NCBI GenBank assembly: GCA_025201375.1 | Contig: JAIWZP010000015.1 | Coordinates: 496,001-560,000 of the forward strand | Reading direction: 5' to 3' | Source: Gongronella butleri | Lineage: Eukaryota > Mucoromycota > Mucoromycetes > Mucorales > Cunninghamellaceae | DNA length: 64,000 nt | Part shown: positions 46,059 through 57,036 of the stretch, piece after piece | Numbering within the stretch: position 1 is the first letter of the stretch | Layout of the letters: each line of letters starts with the position of its first letter | The notes under the pieces: model-generated | Databases searched by the model: none | What the model saw: only the letters and a program-made list of their open reading frames with translations | Told to the model about the DNA's origin: nothing | Position numbers and translations under genes: made by a program

Positions 46059-46662
46059 TCACCCTTTGGATCATGTCCCCCAAAAAATTATCGCATCCCA
46101 TTCTTTTATAAAATGCATCCTCCCATCTAGATCCCATTTGTTTTTGTTTGACACTCACTCTCTTCTCCCCTTCATCCTCACTTCCAACTCCCTGGCTCCC
46201 CTTGGCCTATTTGTAATAAAATCTCGCTTGTATTTGCACCGCATTCATTTGCCAATTTCGTCGCAATAAGGTTTCCCTGAAAAAAAATTATATTAGGTGG
46301 CCAGGTTGCACCTTTTTTTCGTTTTCGTTGCCTTTTCTTTCTTTTTCTCTGCTCCCTATTTTTTTTTTTTTTTTTTTTTCCATCGCAGCTATTTTTGCAT
46401 CAACGGACAATCGCTTGGCCCGCTCCCCTTTTTTGATTGCTTTTTTTTTTTTTTTTGCTTTTTGACTAGAATTTTTGTCAGCATAGACAATCATTCATTC
46501 CTTCTCCTCTTCCTTTTCCTCTCTCTCTTTTTCTTTTCTTTTCTTTTTGGGCTTTCCACGCATCCCAATCCTTTTTTTTTTTTATTTCAATCCTTTTGTT
46601 GTAGACATCAATCCCCTTGTCTTTCCTTTTTGTTGCCTTTTTTTTTAATTTGTCGTGTCTTG
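46059..46662. other. Intergenic, T-run-rich
   Basis: About 0.6 kb with T-rich tracts at 46,355-46,380, 46,439-46,456 and 46,570-46,583. The end of mIF2 has an AATAAAA near 46,214. No coding exon is supported upstream of 46,663. Confidence 0.4.
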
Positions 46663-47259
46663 ATGCTTGCACCCGCGTCGACCTATTCGTGCTCAAGTGC
46701 CTGGGAGCCCGTGCCACCGCACTCTTCTGGAAAGAAGCGGTCGATGGAGCACCTTTGGAAACGCGTGTCCGGCCTGTTTCATCGTCTGTCGCTATCATCG
46801 ACGCCATCGGCGTCCATTGCGAGCGACACATCTCGGGCATCGACCGCATCCGAGCCCGTGCTCGATCTAGAGTCCGCTGAAGCATGGCCCGCATTAGATT
46901 GCTGCGATCAACACCCATTCTTCCTCCGCCAACAAGAAAAGCAGCAGCACCTCTATACCTTCAATGGCGCCAAATCGCCAGCCCGCAGGCCATTCTCACA
47001 CCAGCTGTCCTCGTCGGCTTCCTCACTACCTCAAAAAAAGCGGCTACGCAAGCTCTCCAACTGGGAAGACCCCGATGTACATTATCAAGAGCCAAATCGA
47101 CTCATCATCCCGCCTTACAGCCCCACTTATTGCCAACCAAATCACTTTCCATACTCCAATTTCTATATCAAGCTGCCCGACGGCAGGTACATGCTAAGGT
47201 ACCGAGACGGCAATCGCAATCATCTGCGAACAGACATCATTGATGCGCGGTACATCTGA
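46663..47259 (+). CDS. Hypothetical protein, Ser-rich with conserved-looking C-terminal segment
   Basis: A 198-codon single exon. It starts MLAPASTYSCSSAWEP, right after a long pyrimidine tract, and the remainder has coding-like GC-rich codon use. A Trp/Lys/Arg segment (MEHLWKRVSGLFHRL) is amphipathic. The central part is Ser/Ala/Pro-rich; the last 50 residues (PYSNFYIKLPDGRYMLRYRD) look folded and might be the functional part. AATAAAATAATAAA follows the stop directly. No known domain was recognised. An upstream in-frame stretch is low complexity Phe/Ser and is excluded. Confidence 0.55.
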   Translation: MLAPASTYSCSSAWEPVPPHSSGKKRSMEHLWKRVSGLFHRLSLSSTPSASIASDTSRASTASEPVLDLESAEAWPALDCCDQHPFFLRQQEKQQHLYTFNGAKSPARRPFSHQLSSSASSLPQKKRLRKLSNWEDPDVHYQEPNRLIIPPYSPTYCQPNHFPYSNFYIKLPDGRYMLRYRDGNRNHLRTDIIDARYI

Positions 47260-49079
47260 ATAAAATAATAAAAAAAGCCCACACACAGCCTTGTATCATA
47301 AGTTTGATCATTCCCAATTGCTCGCTTTCTTCGTTCACGCTCCTCATGGGTTCGTGATCCATGGGCGGCGACTCGTGCAACGGCAAGCACGCGTTGCACG
47401 CGCCCTTTTTTCTTGCCCTTTTTTTTTGCCCACAGTTTCCATTCGCCATGATAAAACAAAAAAAAAACCAAGTATGACAGGGAGAAAATAGGAGGTGTTC
47501 AGGGTGACTTGGTAAAGCGAGTGGAAAACGAGGAGACGCAAATGCGTTGCGCGCGTAATTGAGTTTTCGCCTTGTTGCCTATGAAACTCACCCTATGAGT
47601 CCCTTTTTTCTTTGCGTCCTTTGCATTGGCACCATAGCGCTCGGCCCGTGGCTCGGCCATTCACTCGCAAGGAATACGTAACCGCCGAGCTTTCGAATTA
47701 GCTTGTTTTCTTGCCTTTTTTTTTTCGTCTATTTTGCTCTTTTCACGGCGTCCTTTAGGTTGTACTGGCAAGATCGGCGCTTGGTCGTATCCAGGGGTTT
47801 GGGCACCGGCCGCGCGTGCTGTGCTCAGCTTGGGCGCATGCTGCCTGTCAAACAATTGCCCTTTTTTATTTCTAGATCAGGTGGTGCTGAGCAAAAACAA
47901 GAGCAAGCACTCGACAGGCTTGCTGGCCTATCCGGCCAATTGTGTCCAAAAGAGGGGGGACAAGGGCTGGGGAGGAGGAGAGGGGCGCAATCAAGCCCCC
48001 TTTTTGTACGACCTGTCTCACATGGCATTGGCGTTCCCAGATCTCCTTTGCATCCGCCATTGATCGCGGGCCGTCAAATCCTAACCCGCGCCATTGAACC
48101 TCCGCCTCTTCCTTGGCGAGGCTCAGTGACACCGCATTCTTTGTGGCGGGGCATCGCTCAGCATCCAATCTGAAAAAAAAAGAACCCCTGGAAGACCAGG
48201 CAGTGTGATCATGCTTTTACTGCGCAACTTTGGCACGAGGCATCCTCGAAAAATATTCTGCCTCTTTCCTATCCCAAATTGACTCTGCATGTTGCCCACA
48301 TTTCGCGTAATTCAGCAACTGGAGGCTAAAAAGAAAAAAGGGAAAAAAGGTGGCCACTACTGTATCCACCATCATTGCATTGATGGATCCGCTTTATTAA
48401 TTCAATTCAACGCTCCACGTTTGCAGCTCTTGGAATAAATTCGTGTTTTTCTTGTATCGCGTGTGGATGGCAATAGAATCACTGTTTTAAGTAAAAAATG
48501 ACAAAATCTCCATTTTCTCGGGCACAAACTCACTAGATCGCATGGAACTTGCACATATGCATCCAGTCCCTCTAAATGGCTAACGCTGCACTAAGTTTCA
48601 GTGTCACCAAATGTATCACTTTTGCTGTCCATTGGCCAATTTGTGCACCGTGGTGCCTGTAAATTTGCGCACAATGGAATACAGTGGTCATATTCCAGAT
48701 CCGTTTTGACCATTCGATGCATCTTTGAGCCTAGATTCACTGTCTATTAAGGATCGAAACGACTGGGCGTGTTCCAACCAAAAAAACAAGAGAAATCCAG
48801 TAAAGCAATATTGGTCAATGATCATCATGTGATCCACGCAGTGATGGGTCGCTTGCAGTGTAATAAGAATGCCTTGCTACTTTGCTCTTGCGCATAGCGT
48901 AGACATCGAGGGCGATACACGCGGCTGGGATCCGCGAAACTGACGATTGCCGCTATTTTATTGTATTTAGACATTTGTCCGTCCATTTACTCTTTAATAG
49001 GGAGTCAGTTGTTTGAACAAACGAATCCAACATTTTCTCGTTCAAATGAGCCCATCTTTACGGCACTATGATCACAAGA
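47260..49079. other. Non-coding or decayed region
   Basis: The 47.7-48.17 kb part has overlapping frames on both strands up to 156 codons and somewhat GC-rich composition, but no domain, no start context and no splice support. The rest is AT-rich and unique. Confidence 0.3.
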
Positions 49080-49760
49080 TGCCGAGCAATGATGAATTTC
49101 AAAAATGGCATATTTTCCAATGGATACAGTCGAGGAGTGGAAAATGCGCAAATTTAGGTCCCCTGATCGCCACGCCATTTACCCCCATGATAACACGCAC
49201 ACATAACCGGCAACAATGCACTAAAAACCTTGGGGTCCATCGAATGCTTGTCGCGTAAAACGTGAAAAGCTGCGATTTTTCATCCCAAGGTTAACTCAAC
49301 GAGAATTGGTCGCAGAGCCTTGAAAGTCTCTCATCAGAAAGAGCTTGACTTTAAGCGGGTAGGACATTGGTGATCTTTGAAAAAAGATGACTTTCTGCAA
49401 AACTGACGCCATTAATTCGTTTGCGGGTCAAGTTTGACGCGTGATAAACCGTGTCAATCGTCGAGTCACACGCACCTGTTCCAATTCAAATGTATGACGT
49501 AACGTATCTCTTGCTAGTGGATGCGTCAGTACGGATCTATGGGCGCGTTTTTCCCGTGAAATTTGCTATTGAATGTTTATCTAAAATTTCGGATTTCTCG
49601 TTAACCAGCAAATCAATCTCGCTCATTTTTGGCGTTTTTCGTGGTTTCTCCATGCGACGTATCTCGTCATCAACTTTGGCGGAATTCTGGAGACCCATTT
49701 TTTCAATCTTGGTTTGGGCGCGCAAAGCGGCCAAAATTTTCATTTGCTTGTGACGCGTTC
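49080..49760 (-). repeat. Dispersed repeat, family C (copy 2, inverted)
   Basis: Reverse complement of blocks seen at 21.2-22.0 kb and 52.4-52.85 kb: for example GATCGCCACGCCATTTACC here versus AATGGCGTGGCGATC at 21,851, and TTTTTCGTGGTTTCTCCAT versus ATGGAGAAACCACGG. Confidence 0.65.
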
Positions 49761-50245
49761 CAATGACCTTGGCAGCTACACGTAAAAGTTGTACTCAAGA
49801 TTTGTAGCTCGCCATTTCACGTTGCAATGTGTTTTGCCGTGCTACAGTGCCTGGTTGGCCAAACGCAGCCAATTTTTGCTAAAATTAACCATTTATAGAG
49901 CATCTCAGGACAAACGTGTCCAAACGGTCCCAAAATTGTAACAGATGAGAAGAGAGGCGTAAAACCAACGATGGTAAAATTTCTCGGCAGTTGGATTAAC
50001 ACAGTGCCCTGATCCTACCTGCTAATTGCAGCAAGACTATTCATCTCGCCCTAGCTCTCCGAGATCGCAACAGAATCACCATGAAGTGTTTTCAACTACT
50101 TGACTTTGCTCATTTATTTAATCTTTTTTTTTTTTTTTTTTTTTTTTTTGGCTCTGATTGGTGGTTTTCTCGCCAAGTAAATGACAAATGTGCGATTTTG
50201 CCTATTTAATCGCTCATTTTGGAGAAATTGTCATCAGGATTTAAT
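49761..50245. other. Unique spacer with T-run (about 50,125-50,149)
   Basis: Downstream side of the dioxygenase gene (which is on the minus strand). Nothing coding recognised. Confidence 0.35.
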
Positions 50246-51270
50246 TTACGAGGCCGACGCGGCAGGAGCCGCTCCGCTGGGGGGCGAGCCACTGGGGGCC
50301 GATCCACTTGGAGGCGAGCCCGAGCCACTGGGAGGCGCGCCACCGCCTGTACCGCTGCCGGAGCCATCGCCATTTTGTGTATTTTCGTCGACGCCCAAGG
50401 TGATCCAGCTGACAATGCCGTTTTCAATTGAGCCATTGACGGCTTCGTACTGGGCATAGGCGTTATAGCCGCCCGAGTTCTCTTCTTGCAGAATGCTGTC
50501 GTCAGTATTGTTCATGCGTTGCTGCGTGGACGTGGCGTAGGGATCAATGGATGCGATCGAATCAATCAGTTCCTGAGCAAAGAACAGTTGGCCCGTGTGG
50601 ATTGCGGTGCCGCCAATGTACGAGCCATTGTCGGCCTTTGAGCCGTTGATGTGGACCATGGTGTGGATGTGCACAGCGCGACCCGTGTACCAACCTGGAA
50701 ACACGCTGTCAAAGGCGACGACGCCGCTGTCATTGGTGATTTGCGCGCCACGCAAGAAATTGGCGCCGGCCGTGCCCTCGACCTCGTAGCCAGAATACAC
50801 GCCCGTCGAATTGGCGTGCCAAATCGTCACCGCCGCATTTGGATACGGCTCGCATGTGTTGATGTTCATCACCAGCAAGTCCAGCTTCAGCGGTACGCCG
50901 GGCTGGCCCTCCGTGACATTCGCACGAAGCACCTCATTGTCCACATAATACGGCCCTTGCGTCACCTCAGGCGTCAAAATGCACGTCGTGTTGAATTGCA
51001 CCTGGCGCTGCACATCCGAAGTATGACAACGGCGCATCAAATGACGCTTGGCCATTTGAGACGAGCACCGCTTGTGGAACTCGACGGCGCGTCGAGTCAT
51101 CGCAACATGATGCGCGGCATGCGCAATCTGTTCTTGCTCGTGGCCCTCGGGGTGCGCTTTTTTTTTTTTTTTGTATTTCATGAGTGACCCGTTGCATCTC
51201 ATCCATCAATCCACTTACCAAAGGCAAGGCCAACAGCGGCCAATGTCAAGAAAACTTGGGAAATCTTCAT
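50246..51270 (-). CDS. Secreted intradiol ring-cleavage dioxygenase-like protein
   Basis: Exons 51,270-51,219 and 51,156-50,246 give 320 aa. Residues 1-18 (MKISQVFLTLAAVGLAFA) are a signal peptide; the intron falls exactly at its end. HPEGHEQEQIAHAAHH and a Cys-flanked region precede the catalytic domain, as in fungal extracellular intradiol dioxygenases. LTPEVTQGPYY, WHANSTGVYSGY and PGWYTGRAVHIHTMVH supply the Fe(III) ligands, probably Tyr138, Tyr174, His180 and His182. The enzyme class opens catechol-type rings between the hydroxyls; for the secreted fungal group the natural substrate is uncertain. After about residue 275 a Gly/Ser/Pro repeat tail follows with PPSGS units. Several NxS/T sites suggest glycosylation. 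It sits alone between repeats. Confidence 0.9.
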
Positions 51271-52369
51271 AATGCAAGTAAAAAAAAAAAGAGAAAAGAT
51301 GGGGGGGTTATTTTTTTGGCGGACTTGTGCTTTTTTATGCAAAAGCGGCGCGCCATGGGTTATACTGAGCTGTCATTGGACGGGATTTTGGCTCCGTTTT
51401 GCCCGTTTGATCTGACATCTCCCATTGTTTTTGGTTTTCTCTTGGCACACGTCTCCCACTCCAATTTATGCAAGGTCACCCAAACTCTTTTAAGCAACCT
51501 TTCCAATCAAGGCTAGTCGTGTACTTGGCAAAGAACTTCCACACCTTCCATCGTACCTGGTTCCACTTGTTGTGACATTTAAATCCACACTTTTTTTTTT
51601 TTTTTTTTTTTACCTGATTTGCATGATTTAATCTCTCGGCCTGCTCCGACCCCGCGTCATGTCACCATCTCTTTTAAGTTGAGCGCGTCTAGGCATCCAA
51701 AAGGTCTCTTTCCCACCCTTGGCGCCTTAGTCAGGCTAAAATTTTAAGAAATATTGGCTGCTCGAATAATTGCCTACAAATTGAGAGTGTCAAGCCCCTC
51801 CCCACAATCTAGACACAAGTTTATTTAAGCGACCAGCGTCGCTTATTTTGATGCAAAATGAAGAATAAAGCAAGACAAAGGTCTCAATCGGCCAAATGCA
51901 CCAGTTTGAGACTTTTTGGCGTTACAGTGATCCGATTTCCGAGAGAAAGCTTAGGAATCGGTTGCGTGCTTGTTTCAAGCTGATTCAAATTTGGCACCTT
52001 TTGGATAAGTTTACGGGAGAGACACGCAGTAAAAAGGGGGGAGGTATAATTATAGCCGTTTACTTGGAAAGAGCACAATCTATCGACGCGAGCGAGACAT
52101 TAAATGGATCAGAGACAAAAAAAGCAGTTAAAAACATTTGATGAGATTCTGTTGAAATCTCAATGAGATCTCTGATTGTTCTCTCGATTAGCGCTGATTT
52201 CGTATTAAGACTGCAGAATTTTTAACTAATGTGATCACCGAGAAGGCCTGAGATCATTAAATTTTCATGTCCTATCGTCGCAAGGTTCAAAATTTGAGGT
52301 GTTTGGACAAGTTGATTATCATAGCAGAAATTGATCGCATTGTGATTTTTAACGGTAAATCAAAAGTTT
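51271..52369. other. Dioxygenase promoter and AT-rich unique DNA
   Basis: Upstream of the dioxygenase: a G-run at 51,300 and T-run at 51,591-51,612. No exons seen further on. Confidence 0.35.
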
Positions 52370-52850
52370 AAATTTGCCAGACACGTATTATCATGCAACA
52401 ACTCGAAACGCGTCTTAATGTAAAATGGCAAGCTGGAAAACACAGTGAGGGGAGTTCAAGTTGCAGGCTTGCAACAGTCAGAAGTGTGCTACACGCAAAT
52501 CCAAAATCAATTGTGGCCAAGCTCAAATCAAAATTGACAAGGAGGTCTCCAAAATGAAGTTCAAACTCTTCCAAAAGAAAAAGGACATGGAGAAACCACG
52601 GAAAAGGCTAAAAAAGAGAGGGATCCATCGCGTGGGTAGCGAGCAATGAGCGATTTTAGATTTAATTTCAACGGCGAATTGCACAAGAAAAACGCAAACA
52701 TAGATCCGCGCAGTCGCGTCCACTAGCAAAAGAAACTCCAGTTGCATGGGGTTGACTAGAAAAAGGCTTGTGTCACTCGACGACTGACGAGGTTTACGGC
52801 GCGTCAAAAATTGTCCATGGTTTAAAACCGTGTTAAAAATGCCAAAAAAA
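52370..52850 (+). repeat. Dispersed repeat, family C (copy 3)
   Basis: Carries ATGGAGAAACCACGGAAAA, GCAATGAGCGATTTTAGATT, GAATTGCACAAGAAAAACGC, GTCCACTAGCAAAAGAAACT in the same order as the 21.2 kb copy. Confidence 0.68.
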
Positions 52851-53058
52851 AAAAAACACTTTTTTCATTGATCCACCAATGTCCACGTATGCAGTTCTCC
52901 GCCGATGATGCTCATAAGCTCATATCCACTGATTCAAGCAAGAAAACAGACATTTTGGATCTTTAAATAATCCTATGATGATACCGTATTTATTGTGTTT
53001 AATTACAGATTACCGTAGTTCTAGAGATTAATATCACAAGAATGTAAGCACAGAATAC

Positions 53059-53430
53059 CTAATAGCGATTCCATCCCGCATTATAGCATGTATATAGTCC
53101 ATCATCACACCAAAATTCAATGTTCACAGCACCAACCCATCTTTCACTCTCCCATTCATAAGCTGTATTGCACGTCAAGTCACCGGTTTTGCTTGCATAG
53201 CATCTTTGCTTTTCGAACAAGCATTCACCGATAGCATCGGATAAAATGCCATCGCTGATATCCCATGCGTCTTTTCCTTCTTGGATATTGACTCTGCCTT
53301 GAACGCCACCTGAAGATTTGCTTGTAACAGTGACCCTAACCCATGCATTCTTTTGACAATGGGGGTTTGCTTGAACGATGATGCACATCATGAAGATGCA
53401 CACCAAGAACTTGATGACGGATGTTGCCAT
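53059..53430 (-). CDS. Small secreted six-cysteine protein, unknown
   Basis: A single-exon 123-aa protein. The start MATSVIKFLVCIFMMC with cleavage expected after QAN-type residues (about 21-22) is a strong signal peptide. The mature part has six Cys (25, 70, 77, 87, 108, 115), enough for three disulfides, and many Trp/Tyr, ending YTCYNAGWNRY. A TATA box lies 84-90 bp upstream of the ATG. The size and cysteine content suggest a secreted lectin-like, inhibitor-like or effector-type protein; none can be chosen from sequence alone. It is isolated within repeats, a typical place for fast-evolving secreted proteins. The composition is more AT-rich than the housekeeping genes. Confidence 0.72.
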   Translation of the reverse strand: MATSVIKFLVCIFMMCIIVQANPHCQKNAWVRVTVTSKSSGGVQGRVNIQEGKDAWDISDGILSDAIGECLFEKQRCYASKTGDLTCNTAYEWESERWVGAVNIEFWCDDGLYTCYNAGWNRY

Positions 53431-53513
53431 TGGGTGGAAAGGAAAGGAAAAGAAGAAAAAATAAGCAAAGAAAAGAAAGGAATAGTTTCAATTGCGTCTG
53501 CAACTGGCATGTA

Positions 53514-53520
53514 TTTTATA
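53514..53520 (-). promoter_or_regulatory. TATA box of the small secreted protein gene
   Basis: TATAAAA on the minus strand, 84 bp upstream of the start codon at 53,430; a good distance for a fungal TATA promoter. Confidence 0.5.
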
Positions 53521-54189
53521 GAGAAAAGCAGATCAGACCCTTTTGTATGACCCTAAACCAATGCCACGGGCATGTCGGTCAGAATAAAAGCTCCATGGTG
53601 CTCTCAGGGTCAGTTTTAAAGCCATGTACAACGCCAATGCCGAGTGACACGAGCATGCACTACCCCTTAAAAATGTAATTTTAAGGTTTGTTCCTTGAAT
53701 TGTAGCATTGGTGGTTGGACGGGGAGCTTGGAACACCGTTGCGCAACTGCCTCCGCCGGACGCGTCGTTTTTAATGTATTTTTGGAAACCCTGGATTTCG
53801 ACCCACTTATGGTTAGGCAAAAGGCTTCGTTTCCAATGTACGCATTTGCTTCAGAAAAACGCGTCGTTTTTAAATATACTCTATTTATGGCATCCCAGAA
53901 TTTACCTATTTGTGGATGTGCAGGGGGCTTTGCTCTCAATGTGTGCATCCGATTCAGGGCGCTCGTCGCTTGGTAAGCGCGTGATTACAGTATGACGCGG
54001 GAACATGAGTAGCACGACTACTGTAATTGTTGTGTGCTTTCCTCCATTATCTTGATATTCCTTATGAAAATTGCCCAGATACTCATTGAGGGAAGCTCGA
54101 ACAACAACCCGACGGCTTATTATCATGCACAATAAATCCAATGCACCATACATAGGTACACACACACTTAATTTTTTTTTCAGAGATCG
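53521..54189. other. Unique spacer upstream of the small secreted gene
   Basis: Two copies of ACGCGTCGTTTTTAA sit about 107 bp apart (53,760 and 53,866). No coding exon. Confidence 0.3.
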
Positions 54190-54985
54190 GATCACCACTC
54201 AGTCGTGAGAAACTGCATTTTTCATAAAATCATCAGGGCCAAATCCATCAGGATCAAAACGATCCCTGAAGGCTAACTCGTCAAAAAATCGACGCGATAT
54301 TCCCAAATCACAAGCGCTTTTACCGCGTTTGGTCACTGATTCATTTGACGTGCCTCACGCGCCGGGGCGCTCAGCCGTTGCCGCTGTACAAGACCAACAA
54401 ATGGTGATGATTTTATCCTCTTTACGCCTATGAAAATGGCGCTTCATCAGAAACTTGCTCAACTGGTCCCAAATTTGGACCAGTTGATGATAGACCCGAA
54501 ACCCGATTCTTCAGTGGTGTTGATTTTTTTCGTAAATCGGATCACTCAGTCGCGAAAAAGCTCGAGATTCGTGTTTGCTACAATAGTGAAAACCCGGCGC
54601 AAAACAATATTTTACGCGTTACTCCCGATGAGCCTGACCATCTGGCTCCAAATTCGGACCAGTGGGTACTCAACCCGAAACTTCGATGTTTTTAAGTTTT
54701 TTTTCGCAAATCGGATCATTCAGTCCTGAGAAAATTCATTTTTCATTACCGGAAAAAAATCAGGGCCAACGGCCAAAAAAACAGGAGTAAAACGACCCCT
54801 GTCCTGAAGGCTAACTCGCCGAGAACTCGAAGCGATGTCCCCAAACCACAACCGCTTTTACCATGTTTGGCCGCAGATTCATTTGACGTGTCTCGCGCGT
54901 CGGGGCGCTCAGCCGTTGCCGCGGTACGAGACCAAAAGGTGGTGATTTTGCCCCTTTTACGCCTACAGTATGATTGGGATGACTT
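54190..54985. repeat. Dimeric dispersed repeat, family A (copy 2)
   Basis: Two units 0.54 kb apart with the GCGCTCAGCCGTTGCCGC block (54,366 and 54,904), matching the dimer at 9.48-10.25 kb. The spacer has AAATCGGATCACTCAGTC in both loci. Confidence 0.75.
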
Positions 54986-55640
54986 GCAGCGCGCTAGCAT
55001 GGGTTTGAACATTTTGCATCATTCATTTGTCTGCAGGCTGAAGCCCACCCAACACACAAAAATGTGTAAACTACAACAGAGTACTGTAAAAAATAAAAAA
55101 AATTAAAATTACTGTATTGTTTCTTCCATGCAATCCAAAATTTCCATTTTGATATGGTCAAACATGAATTGATGAAAAAATAATTTTAACCAATGTACAG
55201 TAGGCACTTTTTTCAATCGATCGCCGTTCAGGCGTCACTCTTTGGCTGGGGATTTTTCTTACTGTAAGTAAGGGCGACCAGCCATTCTGTGTGCCAATAG
55301 CTAATGATCGGACCCCTGATTTTTTTCAAAAGTGGTCGTAGCGCTTTGAGAGTTTACCGGTAAGTTTTTTTGCTGCAATTTTTGCGCTGAATCCTGAATG
55401 CGATGCAGGTACTGTATTTTTGAGCGGGATTGACAAAGCAGATGGCGAGATGTATGCAAAATAGTAAAATAATAGGAGGTATTGGAATTTGCAGGCTGAA
55501 AAAAACTTGGCGGACCCATCCCGCGCACAGGCAATAATACTGTAGTAGTTCAAGCCGTTACTACGAAACTTTTATTTACTGTATTTGCGTCCAGGTAGGC
55601 TGTAAAAAGTTTCTGGAAGCACAACAAGCCCGCAAAGTCT
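54978..55640. repeat. Dispersed repeat, family B (copy 3), joined to family A
   Basis: Begins GATGACTTGCAGCGCGCTAGC directly after the second family A unit and continues through the AATCGATCGCCGTTCAGGCG and GTGGTCGTAGCGCTTTGAG blocks. The direct A-B join suggests one composite element of at least 1.4 kb. Confidence 0.75.
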
Positions 55641-56217
55641 TGTTCTGCTTGCGTGAAGTCGCGTGCAGCCGTGCGTAAGAGTGAGCAAGCGAGCCCACGA
55701 ACGGCAAGAAGTGTTGAAGAGAGCTAAAAATAAAAGACGATCCATTCTTCATTGAGCATTGACTTATTGAAGCGCGTCGTCTCGATGGAAAATGATGCAC
55801 ACTTTTTTTCATGCTTATACTCGCTACTGTATTATTTTTTTGGCACGCTGAAACTTGTCACCCTATGATACCTGCGCTTGAGCAACGCGCATCCAACGAG
55901 ATCTCAGTCAAACGCTGCGATTTTTTTCCAGACAGTTCGCGATTGTTTTTATGATTTTTTAAGCTGCTCGTGAGTCTTTGCTAATAAGCAATGGTGAGAT
56001 CGAGCGTCAAGGCATGAACAAAAGTGCGCTTGCCTAGCCGCCGCGGCGATGTGTGCCACAGTGTGAATGATTCAATTTTGTAGGTGCCTGGCGCAGGCAT
56101 CGGAGTTTGTTCGCGACAAGGTTTTGACGTGCCCAATGCAAGATGCGGCGGGCTTTCTTTTTTTTTTTTTTTATCGTTGTGCCTCTCTTTCACCTTGGCG
56201 CAAAACCTGTTTAAAGG
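55641..56217. other. Spacer upstream of the orphan gene
   Basis: AT-rich at first, then GC-richer from 56.0 kb with a T-run at 56,157-56,172 just before the orphan start; an upstream exon at 56,090-56,150 cannot be excluded. Confidence 0.35.
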
Positions 56218-56853
56218 ATGGCGAGCTGTCGCGCGTCGATCGATTCATTTCGTGCCAAGGAAGACTTGTTTTTCGCGCGTTTTAGCGGTGCGCGTGCGAC
56301 AGAGTATGCCGACTGCGCGCTGTACGGCGAGGTGGCATTCTGCATGGCCGGGCTCAAGCCATGTGTGCTCGTTGATCTCGATCGCGCGCTCGTCGAGGCG
56401 TACCTCCAAGCGGTGGTGTTGCCGTGGATCGACGAGCAAGAGCAGCAAGAGCAAAAACAAGAGCAAGAGAATCCCCAACGCGGCGAGCCAGCGCTGTGGC
56501 GCGTGGTCCGGTGCGTGCTGGACACGCCTGAGATGCGGCAATCGCCGGCGGTGTTTGTGGCCGGCCCGCGCACATCGCGACGCGTCGACCAGGCATTGAT
56601 GGCGGGCGTCGCGTACGAGTCACAGCTTGCGACGTTGTTGGATTATCCTGGCGGGCTACCCGAAGATGCTGCGCAAGTGGCCACGATGCTCGAAGTCGTG
56701 TACGTGGATCGCGCGCGCGACAACAAGCTGATGACGACATTTGCGTGCCAACAGGACGAACAACACAACGTCGTCCAGCATTTCCAACGCTACCGCCACG
56801 CCATGGCGCCGTACGGCATTGATCTCGCCTTGATGATGCGCCGACCCGTGTAG
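56218..56853 (+). CDS. Orphan protein, 211 aa
   Basis: Single GC-rich exon from ATG 56,218 with good coding character (RVV-x-CVLDTPEM, VAGPRTSRR, LLDYPGGLPEDAAQVATMLEV). The middle has a Glu/Gln run (EQEQQEQKQEQ). A coiled, alpha-rich fold with two lobes split by the Gln run seems likely. No catalytic motif or membrane segment seen. Convergent with DUF1764, whose last exon ends 183 bp away. The LLDYPGGLP segment suggests a folded family member, perhaps lineage-specific, but I could not name one. An upstream exon might exist. Confidence 0.6.
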   Translation: MASCRASIDSFRAKEDLFFARFSGARATEYADCALYGEVAFCMAGLKPCVLVDLDRALVEAYLQAVVLPWIDEQEQQEQKQEQENPQRGEPALWRVVRCVLDTPEMRQSPAVFVAGPRTSRRVDQALMAGVAYESQLATLLDYPGGLPEDAAQVATMLEVVYVDRARDNKLMTTFACQQDEQHNVVQHFQRYRHAMAPYGIDLALMMRRPV

Positions 56854-57036
56854 AAAATGAGAAAAAAAAGAAAAAGAAAAACGGCAAAACCTCAAAAACA
56901 CACCTCAACAGATTTGGATCGACGTGTTTGTGCGCTTGCGAAGCGTGGCCCCGGTTTTTGGTCCCGGCACTCGCTCGTCGTGCAACTCGCTTAAATGACA
57001 AAATGCGTACAAGTTTATTAAAATAAGATGACATGC

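Noticed and set aside
47703..48173. 156-codon plus-strand frame with overlapping minus-strand frame
   Set aside because: No domain, no conserved-looking segment and no splice link; kept as undetermined spacer.
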